A stretch of 64,000 nucleotides of DNA. Source: Ficedula albicollis. Lineage: Eukaryota > Chordata > Aves > Passeriformes > Muscicapidae. Under the pieces are notes generated by a model. The model saw only the letters and a list, made by a program, of their open reading frames with translations, was not told the origin of the DNA and did not search any database. Location of the stretch: assembly GCF_000247815.1 (NCBI RefSeq), contig NC_021684.1, positions 6,397,814-6,461,813 of the forward strand, in the 5' to 3' direction. Numbering within the stretch: position 1 is the stretch's first letter; each line of letters begins with the position of its first letter. Below are positions 49,291 to 61,200 of this stretch, in pieces. The translations under genes were made by a program, and so were the position numbers.

Positions 49291-51999
49291 AGACAGGTAA
49301 CATGTGTCAGCACAAAAAATCTAGGTACCAAATGCCTGAGGAAAAGTCTATTGAACTCCTTCAGCAGGCTCAGCAGGAGACAAGTGACAGCTTATTTGTT
49401 GCCATAAGTACTTGTTCCTCAGATGCCAGGGCCAGTCAATGTGAGTTAATTAATCTCCCTGAAAAAAATGAAACCATCTGGCTGCACAGCAACCACTCTT
49501 CCTGCCTGGACGCCAAAGCCCACATGGCAGATCACGGAGAGACCATATCAAACAAGGAAGCACAGCAGTGACATATTCCTTGCTACTGCCACACAGCCCA
49601 AGTAGCCACCTGGGAAGGCCAGGCAGCCACCCAGACTCCAGACATTTCCCTCCTCTGCCCACTGTCCTGCTGCATGGGAAGAGCCTCCCTTGCCCAGACA
49701 CGGAGCTGACAGCGAGGTGCCCTGGTGCCATGGTGGTCCATGCCAGGAGACAGAGCAGCCCCCTTCCAGCACAGCAAGGGGAGCTGCTGCCTGAGGGCCA
49801 GCAAGATTATGCAGCTCTGGTCACCAACAGCAGGGCTGACAGTGCCAACAGGAACAGGGGCAGCCCATCTGCCTCCAGCCCACCTACTCCTATTGATCCT
49901 TGTCTGTGAGCACTGACTTCTATTCATCTGCTGGTTTCCTGGTCACTGGGGGAGGAATTTCCTGCTCTGCAGAGCCACAGTCTGGCAGAAGTACCTGCAG
50001 CCTTCACAGCCCTGGTCATCACAAGTCCTTGGCTTTGCCCCTGCATGGCCAAAGTCATATCCAATCCCCAAGGCAAGCTGCCAGGATCAGGCTCACAGTG
50101 ATGATGGATAATTACCAATAATCATTCGAGCTGCTCCCCACCTCCCACCACTGCTATGAGCAAGAAAACCACTGGAGGAAACAAGCCTTTCCTGGCAATG
50201 CCCCAGCTAAACTGAATCAGCAACAAGTTTTGAAGGATGTCAAGACTAGTGGCCACTAAGGGGCTTCCAGAAATGCTGCTATTTCCCTTAACACTGCTGC
50301 ATATATCCACTATCTAAACTTTTCACATATTGGTCACATAAACAATATTCAGGGCAGTAATGAGACAATCAAATTCATGATTCACTACTAACATGGCATT
50401 TGGTGAAGGCTTTTTCCTCACTCACCAAAGTGCAGCCTATCACCAAAGTAGGAGGAGAGTTTTTCTTAATCAATTTTTTTTTTCATTACAAATGATGGCA
50501 AAACCAAAGTGAGGGTACTAAGAAACCAACACATGTAAACTACAAAAATTCCCTGAAGGAACCACAAATCATACAAAAATTTAGTAGGAAAACTAGAATT
50601 GCAGCACACTTCCCCCATGCCAGCTACCTGGACAGTCTCATCATGTATGGCTTGCAGAGATCTTCCCCCAAAAGAGGAGGTTTCAGTTTTTAACAGAGTT
50701 AAACTCAGCTCAAGTAGGTAGAAACAGGCAGAGCTCTATTTCAAGCATGTCCCAGTTGCTCAGTGCAGTACAACTGCAAGAACTAGGAAGAGGGAGGGGA
50801 GAGAAAAAGGCTTTGTGGTTAATTATGAGTGTGCTAACATGGTGAGAAATCAGGCAGTGAGGATGGCAGAGATAATTACCCTATGAGCTGCATTTCCCTT
50901 TTGGACAGGAGATAATGAGATATCCTTTGCTATGCACAAGAGTCTCCTACCAGAGGAAACCAAAGAGCAAGCAAGGTGCAGCTGCAAAAACCCACTCTCT
51001 CCTCACCAGTGCCGGGAAACAGGGCCAAGCCTTCCTAGCAAAGGGAGAACAGAAAAAAATTAACCAACTCTGAGCAACCAAAGTAGTTTTCCCTTCTCCT
51101 TGGGCACTCCTCTTGATTCCCAACCTGGGCAACTGCCCCAGGTTGCCACAGATGCACCCTGCTTGGCAGGGACCTTGGCTCAGGGAGAGGTGCAGAAGGG
51201 ACAGGTGCACTCTACTCACTTCTTGAAGCCTGGGCAGGCAGAAATGAGCTACTTGGGCTGAGAAGCCCCAGAAGACTCAGTGAAATGTGTGGAATATCAC
51301 AAAGCTGTTTGAAAAGAGCCACAGCACAGCAGCTGCAGCCAGGCACAGATTATCCTAAATCCCTTGGTTTCAGTGAGGCAGGGACTACTTCATACCTGTC
51401 CCCTCCAAGAGAAGACTGATTCTCAAGTACTCAAGCCCCCAGGGGCACTTTCAAATGCTGCAGCCTTGTGAGGTCTCCAAAGCATTCAGCTGCTCAGGGA
51501 AAAGGCTCAGTTTGAGAACATTAAAACAAACCTACAAACTACGTGAGCAAAATCATCATCGGGTACGCAGTTACTCCAGGCAGTGAGGATGGAGAAGCCT
51601 CCTTTTGCTCAGAGATGGAGACAGAAAGCTTTGCAGGTGTGTTGCCTTGCAAGTCCGAGTTAGCCCTGGAGCTGACAGGGCAGTGGGATGGAGTTTCCTC
51701 TTGGTTATTTACATCTTGAGTCCACCTCGGTACCTCGTCTCCGGGAGCTCCTTTGCTGATCACAAAAAGTTCAGTTAATGATGCTATTTTTAGCACCCAC
51801 AGCTGGGAGAAGTTAAACCTTTTAACAAAGCCCGCTCGACACTGTAACGAGCACATTATTGCTGAGGGGGAGGAAAGAAAAAAGATGGGGGTGAGCCTGT
51901 ATCTAGGTCAGCGTCAATCTCTCTCTGTCACCTCTAGTCTTGTTTTATGGGAAGCATGTGGATAATAAATGGTGATTAAGGAAAGTGAAGGGGAAGAGG
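49291..51999. other. Non-coding sequence, no gene seen
   Basis: Overlapping frames up to 114 codons at 49568-49927 are open on both strands and unrecognised. 51540-51860 keeps several CpGs (ctacgtgag, catcgggtacgc, cgtctccggg, cccgctcgac), more than its surroundings, and could be a conserved element or a weak promoter-like patch. Confidence 0.4.
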
Positions 52000-52345
52000 C
52001 AATCCTGAGAAATTTATAGATAGGAGAGAATTCACATTAATAGCAGATAATACAGAGCTGCAAAACTGTTATAAAAAAAGGCATTAGAAAAAGCTCTATA
52101 ATTGGGGTTATTAGACACAACTACACCAGGGTTTCGGTTTTTTTCCCATTCTGGGTACATGTCACAGTGATGTATGTCACTTTTGATCGTGATAATAACA
52201 GTAAAATATCCATGTTAAAGCCAAGTACATTAACTTCTACATTGGTGTAATTTACTACATTATGAGTTCCCATCATTCAGGAGCCAGACAAAATGATGTT
52301 GATAACCGTGCACACATTTTACAGGAAGAAGTGTTTCTTTAAATG
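52000..52345. other. CNE-like AT-rich block
   Basis: About 345 bp of unique AT-rich sequence with cattaatagcagataatac, tataattggggttattag, gatcgtgataataacag and gtgatgtatgtcac. No repeat, transposon or coding signature. Of all stretches in the window this looks most like a conserved developmental enhancer, but that is inference from texture. Confidence 0.35.
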
Positions 52346-52691
52346 TCTATCATATGTTAACGAATTCTTTTAACTTGCCATTACTCTTGTCAGAAAAGAC
52401 GACGCAGGAGAAAAGGGGTAAGCTATTTGTACTGCTAACATACATCATGGGCTGGATTTGCCCAAGTGTCTGTTTCGTGCACAGCTGCTTTCCCAGCCAA
52501 ACATATGAGAGATTATTTTGCTATACGCAAAGGGGCAGAATGGACTGGACAGAAGCCATTATTTTTTAAAAATGCGTATGCATCAATATGATATTGAAGG
52601 AAACATTAGGCATTACTCACTCGCCAACAAAAATAGTAAAGACAAAGGATTCTCCTGATTTACAAGTGTGGTTCAATAACAGGAAGGTGGA

Positions 52692-52920
52692 GAACCTGTC
52701 TCTCAAGGATGAAGGGATGCTGTGCCGGAGTAGGTGCTTAGAGTTATAAAACAGCCAAAAAAAACAAGCCAAACCTCAATCCTTTTCTGTCTGCTCTCCA
52801 TTGCAGGAGTGAACCTGTCTCTCAAGGATGAAGGGATGCTGTACCGGAGTAGGTGCTTAGAGTTATAAAATAGAACAAGCCAAACCTCAATCCTTTTCTG
52901 TCTGTTCTCCATTGCAGGAG
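52692..52920. repeat. Two-copy tandem duplication, 119-bp period
   Basis: Copy 1 (52692-52810) and copy 2 (52811-52920) begin gaacctgtctctcaagg. Copy 2 is about 9 bp shorter (loss in the cagccaaaaaaa part) and has a few substitutions (gtgccgg/gtaccgg, ctgctctcc/ctgttctcc). Each copy contains the same strong splice-acceptor-like text, tctccattgcag. Confidence 0.93.
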
Positions 52921-55900
52921 CCAAATAACTGTGAAAGGACCCACCAACCTGGTCATCTGCAGGTTATAACTACAGTGGCATCAACCTCTCAAGTGCTCCG
53001 TGAGGAAGCAGGGAGGAGGCTGCTGATGGCTGAGCCTTTGGCTCCAGTCACTGCAGAGCTGCAGTCTACTCTCAGACTGCCTTTCCAAGCACCCCCGCAT
53101 CCTGGGGCAAGTCACTCCTTTGACTACTCTTTCCAAAAAAGTGAAGCCTCCAGCTAAGGGCTGGGACTGTACAGGGACAAGCACAATGAAGCCCCGAGGG
53201 ACTGCAGCAAGAATCCTTCCTGCTTCAAGATAAACTCGTTCTAAGACTGTGTGGAGCTGTAAAGCAAACCAAACTACTCATACCAAGGGCAAAAGCATCC
53301 TTAGAGAATCTACTTCAAAACTGCATGGAAGAGGACTTAATACCAGTGTGATATCAAAAATGGGGTGGGCATTCAGAGGCTGAGCTAGAGCAAGACTTAA
53401 TGCTTTCAAAAACCACATAAGAAAGTGCTCCTTCTTCCTGCAGTACAAACCATACAATGCAAAGCAATCACTCCCAGTTACTCTTAGCCTAGAGCCCCTG
53501 TCCATAGTAGCAATAAGACCTCACAGCTGCCTCCAGCCTCTGTATTCCTGAGGGCCAAGGGGTCTGTAGGGCTCTGAATGTGAAGGTAGTTCTGTTCACA
53601 CTCAGTTTGGCTCATTAAATCAATCAATTCACTTTCAGGATCAGGCACTGAGAAATGCAATCAGCTCCCCCAAGCTGCACTTTCAAATTGTAAATTACAG
53701 AATAGCTTCAATGTTAAGAAAGAATTAAATTATTCCAGCTTTTTTCCAAAACAAAACACTGCAGTGTGGCATTACTGAACACCATCCCACCCAAATGGAA
53801 TTTGATACTTCATTCAAGCCCAAACATTTTGCTTCCACATATGCAGTTGATTAATTGAGGATTCAACCATTTATGCCCTACTATGTTCTGGTCTGGGATT
53901 TTAGGGGTTTTATCTCTTAACAGTAACTGCATTTGACCTACACACATACAAAAGGTGTTAGCTGGTGCCTTGGAAGTGAGACATGGCAAACTGGAGAGTT
54001 CTTTCACTTCTGAGCTAGATGACCTCACAGCTACTGAAGACCCTGCCTTTCTTTCGTTGTTCCTCGCTGTGTAAGCCACACTCTGCTCTTCCCATTCTGT
54101 GCAGCCTGGACAGTCCCCTATCTAAATGGCTGGGAGGTCTCTGCTGGCTTTCCTGGTGTTATCCACCCTGGCACCCAACCTAACCTAGATACCTGCCACC
54201 TCCCTGCCCTCTACTGTTGCTTTCACAATGGCTTGTCTGCTGAGAAAATATTTACTTTGCATTTGAGAAAAGGTCAATGGACTGGCGGTTTAAACCACTC
54301 TCCTCCGGGACAACAAGAATGGGAGTCAGACACTAAAAGAGAAAATTAGCCTGGGGTCTTTTTCCTCCTCCCTTGCTTTCTCCCACATCCCATTCAGATG
54401 GCATGAAAAGGCTGTCGGTGGCTCCAAGCCCAAAGAAAGGAGGACATATTTCATGTCCCTCATGAAATCCACCTCCATTGGTCCCTTGTTCAGCAGGAAG
54501 CAGGGCTTGCCCTCATTAAAACTAAGGTAACAAAACAGAAACATTCATTTCCTGTAGCTGGCAGGAGCAGTTCCCTGTCCTCAGCATTCTTTGTGAGGAC
54601 AGTCCTCCAAGTAAACACATTGACTGGAGCAGGAAGCAGTTGGATTTGACTCTCCTTGCCTTTGAAATACATTTTGTCAGGTGTGCTCCTTATGCCCAGT
54701 TGTAGAAGCAGAGAGACAAGTGCACATCAGCTGCACCACAGTGCTGCAGCACAGCAGGACATGAAACAAATTTGGTAGCACAACACCCGGTCAAAGAAAG
54801 CAATGCACTTTCCGGTGCACAACACAGTGGTTTGTATCAATGTCAAGTTCACTTTTTACCAGGAACTTGGAGGTTCCTGTGTGGTTTATGTACACAAAGA
54901 ACAGAAGGGCATAAACACTATCATTTCAATGAAAAAAACCTCCCACATAAATGAAAGGGACAATAAAGTTAACAAACTATATGATTACAATCCCAGAGTA
55001 CACATCTGTCTGTTCAAAATACCCTCCAGTACAGTGACCAGCTCCACAGAAAATCTGTGTCCTGCAAATGAAACCACCTGAGTAACACCAAGCCTAATTC
55101 AAAGACATTAAACAGAATGTGAACCTGGATGTTGGTTTCAGTAGCTTTGGAGCAATCCACTCCAGCTCACGAAAAGTTTCACCATTCCTTTCCTTGCATC
55201 TCTCCATTCAGAGCAGCAACAGCTGTTTAACATGGAGCAGTGCTTAGAAAGAACAAACATATCAGGGAGGAAGGTGACTGAAGGAATATGTGCTTGGGGG
55301 AAGGATTAGGAGGAGAGAAGTGGAATTTTAACAAGGGTGAAGATTACTGGTATATAGATCCCTCCTGACTTTAAATAACTTCCTTCTTAAGCTGTAACAG
55401 CAGAGATTCAGCTTCTGCAACTCTTCCTGCCTCAGATCCAAAAGATGAGGTTTTACAAGATGGTTGGTTCAAAGTAAGACCTCATTTCACTTCACTCTGG
55501 ATCCTGTCCCCTTCTCCCTAAAGCAGAGCCTCCCCCCTTCCCCCAAGCCAGCTGCAACATTGGTGTAATCCTCTGGAGAACTGCTCCATCTCAAAGAGAC
55601 AGCAGCAAATAGATCATCAGGGAAAGAAGTTGCAGGTTTTGCCTGAGTGTGAGCAAATCAATTTCACAGACAGGTAGGTGAGTAAACAAGTTGTTTGCTT
55701 TTTGCAAGGTAAAGCAGAGCTCTGCAGAAAGCACCTCACTTCTTTCATTCACCTCTGGAATCATCCATCCTCCCTGCTGCTCGCAGAGGGTTTTTCATGG
55801 GCACACACTTAGGGAAGGGATACGAAAATAACAATCTGCACTTCAAACACAAATAGAAAAAATTGTAGCTGTCTTAGGACTTCCAATGACTTTGACATCT

Positions 55901-56016
55901 TCATGATCACCCAACATGACATTTCAGGCAGGTCATATTCTCTGTCCAGTGCTCATCAGTTCCTGTCTCTTTCCAAGAGGCTCCCAGTCACCAATTCCTT
56001 TCTGTAGAGCACTTAC
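52921..56016. other. Non-coding sequence, no gene seen
   Basis: Text around 53098-53135 (cctggggcaagtcactcc) may be another MIR-like remnant. Frames up to 92 codons are unrecognised. The A/T-rich part near 53690-53760 has no specific signal. Confidence 0.45.
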
Positions 56017-56131
56017 CAGCACCTCAGGGGAACCACACCACTGCCTGGCAAGGCTCCCACCATGTTTTGTTTGCAGCCAGCTCAGTAGTACAGGAGAAGG
56101 ATGAAAAGGTGGGGTTGCTTTATCCCTCAGC
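56017..56131 (-). other. Candidate minus-strand exon, 115 bp
   Basis: On the minus strand a long pyrimidine tract ending ttttgtcttgcag precedes the block, and a consensus donor (ctg|gtaagt) follows it. One frame is open throughout (begins LRDKATPPFHP); the other two stop within the first codons. The peptide is not recognised. It lies 1.1 kb downstream of the 57222-57311 candidate on the same strand. The open frame does not continue from that exon's ATG frame, so a non-coding transcript is more likely than a coding one. Confidence 0.3.
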
Positions 56132-57221
56132 CTGCAAGACAAAATGGACAGAGAGTGCAGATAAAGGGCAGATGAGGAAGTTGCCATAATTAAAATTCTG
56201 AGAGAAAGCAGAGTTGCCACTACAATAATTTATCACAAGGTAGAGCCCCCTTAGACAGTTGTCTCTGGGCAATAAGAGCACATGGATAAAGGAAGGGAAG
56301 TACTTGGCCCTTGCTTTGCTTCAGTTCCATAATCCAGCACAAATGCATTTGGGGATTTATGGGTTTTTGGAAGATTCCAGCAAAGCTCAGGGCCCATTCC
56401 TTGGGTTATTGTTTTCCCATCTGCTTCTCTTCATTTTATTCCATCACAGAGGCCCCATTGTGGGACACAAGAATGTGACCGGAACAATAGGCAGAACTTG
56501 CAGCCTCCAGGACTGCAGTGAGGGCAGAGCCACCATTGCAGGATGGGAGCCAGCAGCTTCTATATTTATCCCTTTCTTGCTCATTCCAGATCACACTCTA
56601 ACCACGGACTCAAGAAGTCAGGAGGCTTTCACCAGACCACTGTCCCCGAGCACTGCACATCCAGCAGGGCCCCCTGAACATAAACCATTAATTTCCTTTC
56701 TAATAAATGCCAACAGGAAGACTTCCTGCTCCCCCCCCTCCTTTCCAGACCCCTAGTTTGACAGGTTGATTTTCTTCATATAAGCAAGCTAAACAAAACC
56801 ATCTTCTCCTCTGCAAGGCTGGTGGCCTTTGAGCAGCCCCAGGACTCCAGAGCTTGGACAGCATGGCACTGCCTGTCAGAGCAGAACCCTGGGAGGAGGC
56901 AGAAATGGGTGAGCTCTTCCCCCATGTCTGAGCCTGTGTTAAACTCACCAATCCCCAGAGACTTGCCCAAGCCCACACCCCAACATCTAATGGCAGGGCA
57001 TGTGGGGACAACCAGGTCTGAGCACCCATCTGGCCTCAATCACCACCACAGCACATGCATACACCTCTCAGACTCAGAGGAGAGGGGCCTGCTGAGCAAA
57101 AGCTCAGGTGTTATTGCAAAGTCAGCCCTTTCATGTCCCAAGACACCTCTCTGTCCCTTTGAAGGCCCTACAGGAAGCCCAGCTGACTGTGACACTGACC
57201 ACGATGCCATTTAGCACTTAC
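56132..57221. other. Non-coding sequence, possibly intronic on the minus strand
   Basis: If the two candidate exons are real, this is the intron between them. The plus frame 56259-56756 (165 codons) and opposed minus frames show no known domain. A C run lies at 56731. Confidence 0.35.
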
Positions 57222-57311
57222 CTGAATTATATCATCAAGTGAGGGGATCCCATAGAGCAAGAGGAAAATCCGTAATGTTTCCATAAACACTTAACCTAAA
57301 AGCTTTGTCAC
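57222..57311 (-). other. Candidate minus-strand exon, 90 bp, with ATG
   Basis: On the minus strand an acceptor with an uninterrupted T tract (agcttttttttcag) leads into the block, and a perfect donor (cag|gtaagt) closes it. All three frames contain a stop, so it cannot be an ordinary internal coding exon. After the in-frame TAA, an ATG at 57284 opens 21 codons to the donor (starts METLRIFLLLYG, hydrophobic, signal-peptide-like), ending in phase 0. The Kozak context is poor (t at -3, g at +4). It could be a first coding exon behind a 5' UTR intron, or a lncRNA exon. If joined directly to 56017-56131, the frame stops after three more codons. Confidence 0.33.
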
Positions 57312-57668
57312 CTGAAAAAAAAGCTTGGCTATAGGCAAGTTCTCTTCCTGCCACTCTCACAAGGGTTGCAGACAACTCTGCACTTTGTTTCTCCAGTCGT
57401 ACCAAAATTCTATCAAAGGCTGCTGGTGCTCCAGTGACAGGCTTGAGCACACAGGTGGCCTCCTGGGAACCTTGCTGCCATCCATATTACTCCTCCTGTT
57501 TACCAGTGTGTTTTCACACCCTGCTTTTTCTCCTGTTGGCATTCCTACCATTACCAGTTCCCCATTCCTTCTAAAAGCACTGTGAGAGGTTGCATGAAGA
57601 AGAGAAGGCTAAAGCTGGATGGGATGCAAGAACAGCGCTGGTTCTAAATTTTCACTTTAATGTCTGTC
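57312..57668. other. Non-coding sequence, no gene seen
   Basis: Would be upstream intron for the 57222-57311 candidate. Nothing else recognised. Confidence 0.45.
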
Positions 57669-57770
57669 CCTGGAAAATTAGTGATACCTAGCAGTGCCCA
57701 AGCACAGATGGACAAATTACCTGGAAAATTAGTGATACCTAGCAGTGCCCATGCACAGATGGAGAAATTG
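57669..57770. repeat. Two-copy tandem duplication, 51-bp period
   Basis: Copy 1 (57669-57719) and copy 2 (57720-57770) begin cctggaaaattagtgatac. About three substitutions separate them (cccaagc/cccatgc, gacaaatta/gagaaattg). Because 51 is a multiple of three, the overlapping plus frame repeats a peptide, but there is no other coding evidence. Confidence 0.93.
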
Positions 57771-58203
57771 CACCTTCTGGTCATATCACAAACCACACCA
57801 CTAATTTACTCTGTAGCCTCAAACTTGTGGCAGGTTAAACTTTCCTATTTGCATCTGGGGGCTGTTCTGAAGTAGGGGTGCCCCTACAAGTGTTTGGAGA
57901 GGCCTGGACAAAACCAGCATAGTTAGGAGGCTGAGCAGTCTGTCGTTCTGCAGATTAGGATCCACTGAATACCTTTGCACTGCCAGCACTGGCACATCAG
58001 CTGCCTTCATCTGCCACACAAATCCTACTTCTCCTTTATTTCTTTTATGTTCTGGAGCCTGGCTTCCCTCTGCTCATGTGAGGAGGCAGTGCTCAGTCAG
58101 CTCTTTGAACAACTACCGCATGCCAGCAAGCTGTAAATGAGCCCTGTGTGCCCAGCCAGTCTGAAAAGAAGAGAACACTTGCCATCTGGCATTCCTGAAG
58201 GTC

Positions 58204-58240
58204 TTGAAACAAAGTTATTTGTCCAAGGTAGACAAGAGAA
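58204..58240 (-). mobile_element. Possible MIR-like remnant (reverse)
   Basis: gaaacaaagttatttgtcc followed by aaggtagacaag resembles the reverse MIR core (aagtgacttgcccaaggtcac). Too short to be certain. Confidence 0.2.
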
Positions 58241-61200
58241 AGGAACTGGAGTTTTCAGTGGAAGAAGCTAACAGAGAGAAGCACCAGCAGCACTTGAGGC
58301 TTTGCTTGGCCCACAAAAGCACTGAATAAAAAAATCCCATGCTGCTCCATTTTACAGCCAAAACTTTTCCTTACATCTTCCCCTTCCCCCCCAGATTTAC
58401 CTCCCTGAAATACAAAAAATGAAGCTCAGACCCTTTGGAAGCTTTAGCTTTTAACCACAAAGGCTGTGAGGTTTTACTACCTCAAAACCAGAGCTGGTCT
58501 CAGGCAGAAGGTCTTAAGAGCAAGAGAGTCTAGTGCCATGGAGAGAACAGATCCAGCCAAGGAGAGACAAGGAGAGACCTGAGGCACACACAGGTAACAT
58601 AGAGTTTCCAGGAGGTCACACAGCAGTTCAGGATAGGACTGGGAAATTACCTGAAACTTTGATAAATCCTACACCACAAGGATGCTTTTCCAGAATATAA
58701 AATATTGAACTTACACCACCTTTCTCAGAGCAGTGGCCATGCACAACCCATCAACTGGATCCAGACTATTTTTACATACATCCTTTCCTGTGTGACTGAA
58801 ACACTCTGAAGTGTTGCCCTGCATTTATAATAGGCCTTTACCAGTCTCATACCAACTTTTAATTCTCAGAGTTCTGCCTCTCTCCTTATCCTGTCTTCCT
58901 CCCATCCATTTACAAGAAATAGGAATAACAATTTTTTTTCTCCTGGAAGTCAGACGTAGTGTATCTCCCTGTAGACACAAGCAAATACCTCCTTTCAGGG
59001 AGCCACTGAACAATTGTGATCCTTTCTGGATGCCAAGGAGAGAGTCTGGGTCCTCAGCTCTGCTGTTCCACCAGGCTCAGACACCCCAAGGAAATCACTT
59101 ATTTCCCAAAAGCACAGCTGGGTAGCAAGGCTCAGTGGCACAGCCACTTTCCAGCTGGGTGGGAAACACAAGAGGATAAAGGCAAGGATGCAGCAGAGCA
59201 GGAGGTGGCTTAGCAGAGCCTCTCAGAGCACAGACAATAAAAAGCAGATGTATAATACCAGAAGCTTTAAATTTTAAAGGGTAGAGATTATAACTTTACA
59301 GATAAGTGCAATCAATGCATATGCACAAAGGTTTGTGGTCAACAGTGCAATTCCATCCCCAGCTGAATGATCCACTGGGTACACATGTTCAAACGTGCAC
59401 AACACTCACTGCTCAACTAAAACTCCGTTCCCAGAAAGCCACACAGACTCCCTTGGGCAGAGTCCAAGCAGTTAAATAAAAAAGTCTATCCAGAGTGAGA
59501 ACTCTTCAGAGACATCCCAGCATCTGGAAAGAGGAGGGGGTCTTACTCTTGAGAACTCTTGGAGAGCCCGACCTTCTGTGGTTAAATACGTGCCTCATCC
59601 AGTGTTAATTCCTGGGGAAGAGAATCTCATAATTCCCACCACTTTGTGCAGCAAGACCTGCAGTGAGAAAATGGGCCTGATTCTGCTCCTCTCTCCAGAC
59701 AACAGCATACACCCAGAGCCCAAGATGTGATGGCAGCTGGCCATTCAGTATTTGCTTTTTAGTGAGGCCAGACTCACAGTATGGCTAGTGACAAACAAAA
59801 GCCATTGCTGTTAGTCTGGGTTTCTTCACTTCCTTTCATTATATCCCCACCCATGGCATGTAAATAAAACTGCAGTCAGCTTTCTCCAAACACTGGGGTA
59901 CTGAAGACTGTACAAAGCATCAGGAGGGAGCACTGCCACAGCCAAGGCTGAGGGCACTACCTCCTTCCACCAATCCCTCAAGAGAATGGGCACTCCAAAT
60001 AGCAGAAAAAAAACCACTTAGAGCAAAACCCTGCTCTCAACAGGCCTTTGATATTTGAGCTCCTCTAAGACAGCAGTGGTCAGAAGAAATTAAGTTGGAT
60101 GTAGGACTTGGCTCCCTTCAGAGCCCTGCTGCAGGAGGCTGTGTCCTGGTAAAGAATAGCATTTGAGATGGCTGTATAAAGGCTCTGTATTTCATAGTCA
60201 CATGAGGTCTTTCTGCTGGTGAGTTTCCAAGAGCTCAGCTAGGTAGAGGGACCACCCATATGCATGCAATAGCAAGAGAGTGGACTTGGAGAGATAGAGC
60301 CCAGGAGAAATTAACACTGGGAGCTCTCTTCCCATTCCCTTCCTGCCAAGGGACACAGGCAACATGGAAGAGTACAGAAAGTCTCGCTTGGCAGAACTCA
60401 ACCAACATCAGAGCTCTGAATCTTATTTTTTTACTCAAGGCTGGCCTGAGCTAGTTTTGGTACCCTCATCCCTCTTTGCCATGGCAAACCAGAAAGAAAA
60501 CCACCTTTCTATAGGTGAGAGAAGAGGCCAAACCCCACTGCCTTAAAGCTCAGTGCACATCATCAGTCAGCATCCCTCTAGAGGAGCCTCAGAAGCAGTT
60601 CAGCATAAGGAGGCATTATCCCAGTAGAGAGTTGCAGGGAAAGAGGATGGAAAAAGACAACAGGGCACAGCTCCCATCCCTGTAGGATAGCATACAGCTA
60701 GACACAGCCAGCCAATGCATCAAGTGTTATTCAGCACGAACAAAAAAAGCTCTTTCCAGCCTCTGCCTCACAGCTGCTCATCTGTATTCCATCCCTTGGA
60801 CCCCAACAACCCTTTTGGCTGAAAGAAATGGAGGACATAATTCCATCTGCTCCCTCATATCACTCTCCTGTTCCAACATCCTTAACCCACCCATCCCCAA
60901 TCACTAGAAACCTGTTTGTCTCCTTCACAGTGTCACATCCCTGCAAAAGATGAACCTCTCTGGACGCTGAATTTCCTGGATGTTATCTGACCAAGACGGG
61001 GAAGGAGGAAAGAAAGGTCTTCCTCCAGAACACAGAGATAGAATTGGTTGAAACAGCTCCAATCAATTGGGCTGCAGTATCTGAGATGGTATTTTGATTC
61101 CAGCCCTACAGCAAGAGACAGCACAAGGCCAGGCGAGGGCAGATTACATGATCCCTCAAAGCCGCCTTTCAGTGCAGCACAACATGTCCTCTGTACTGTT

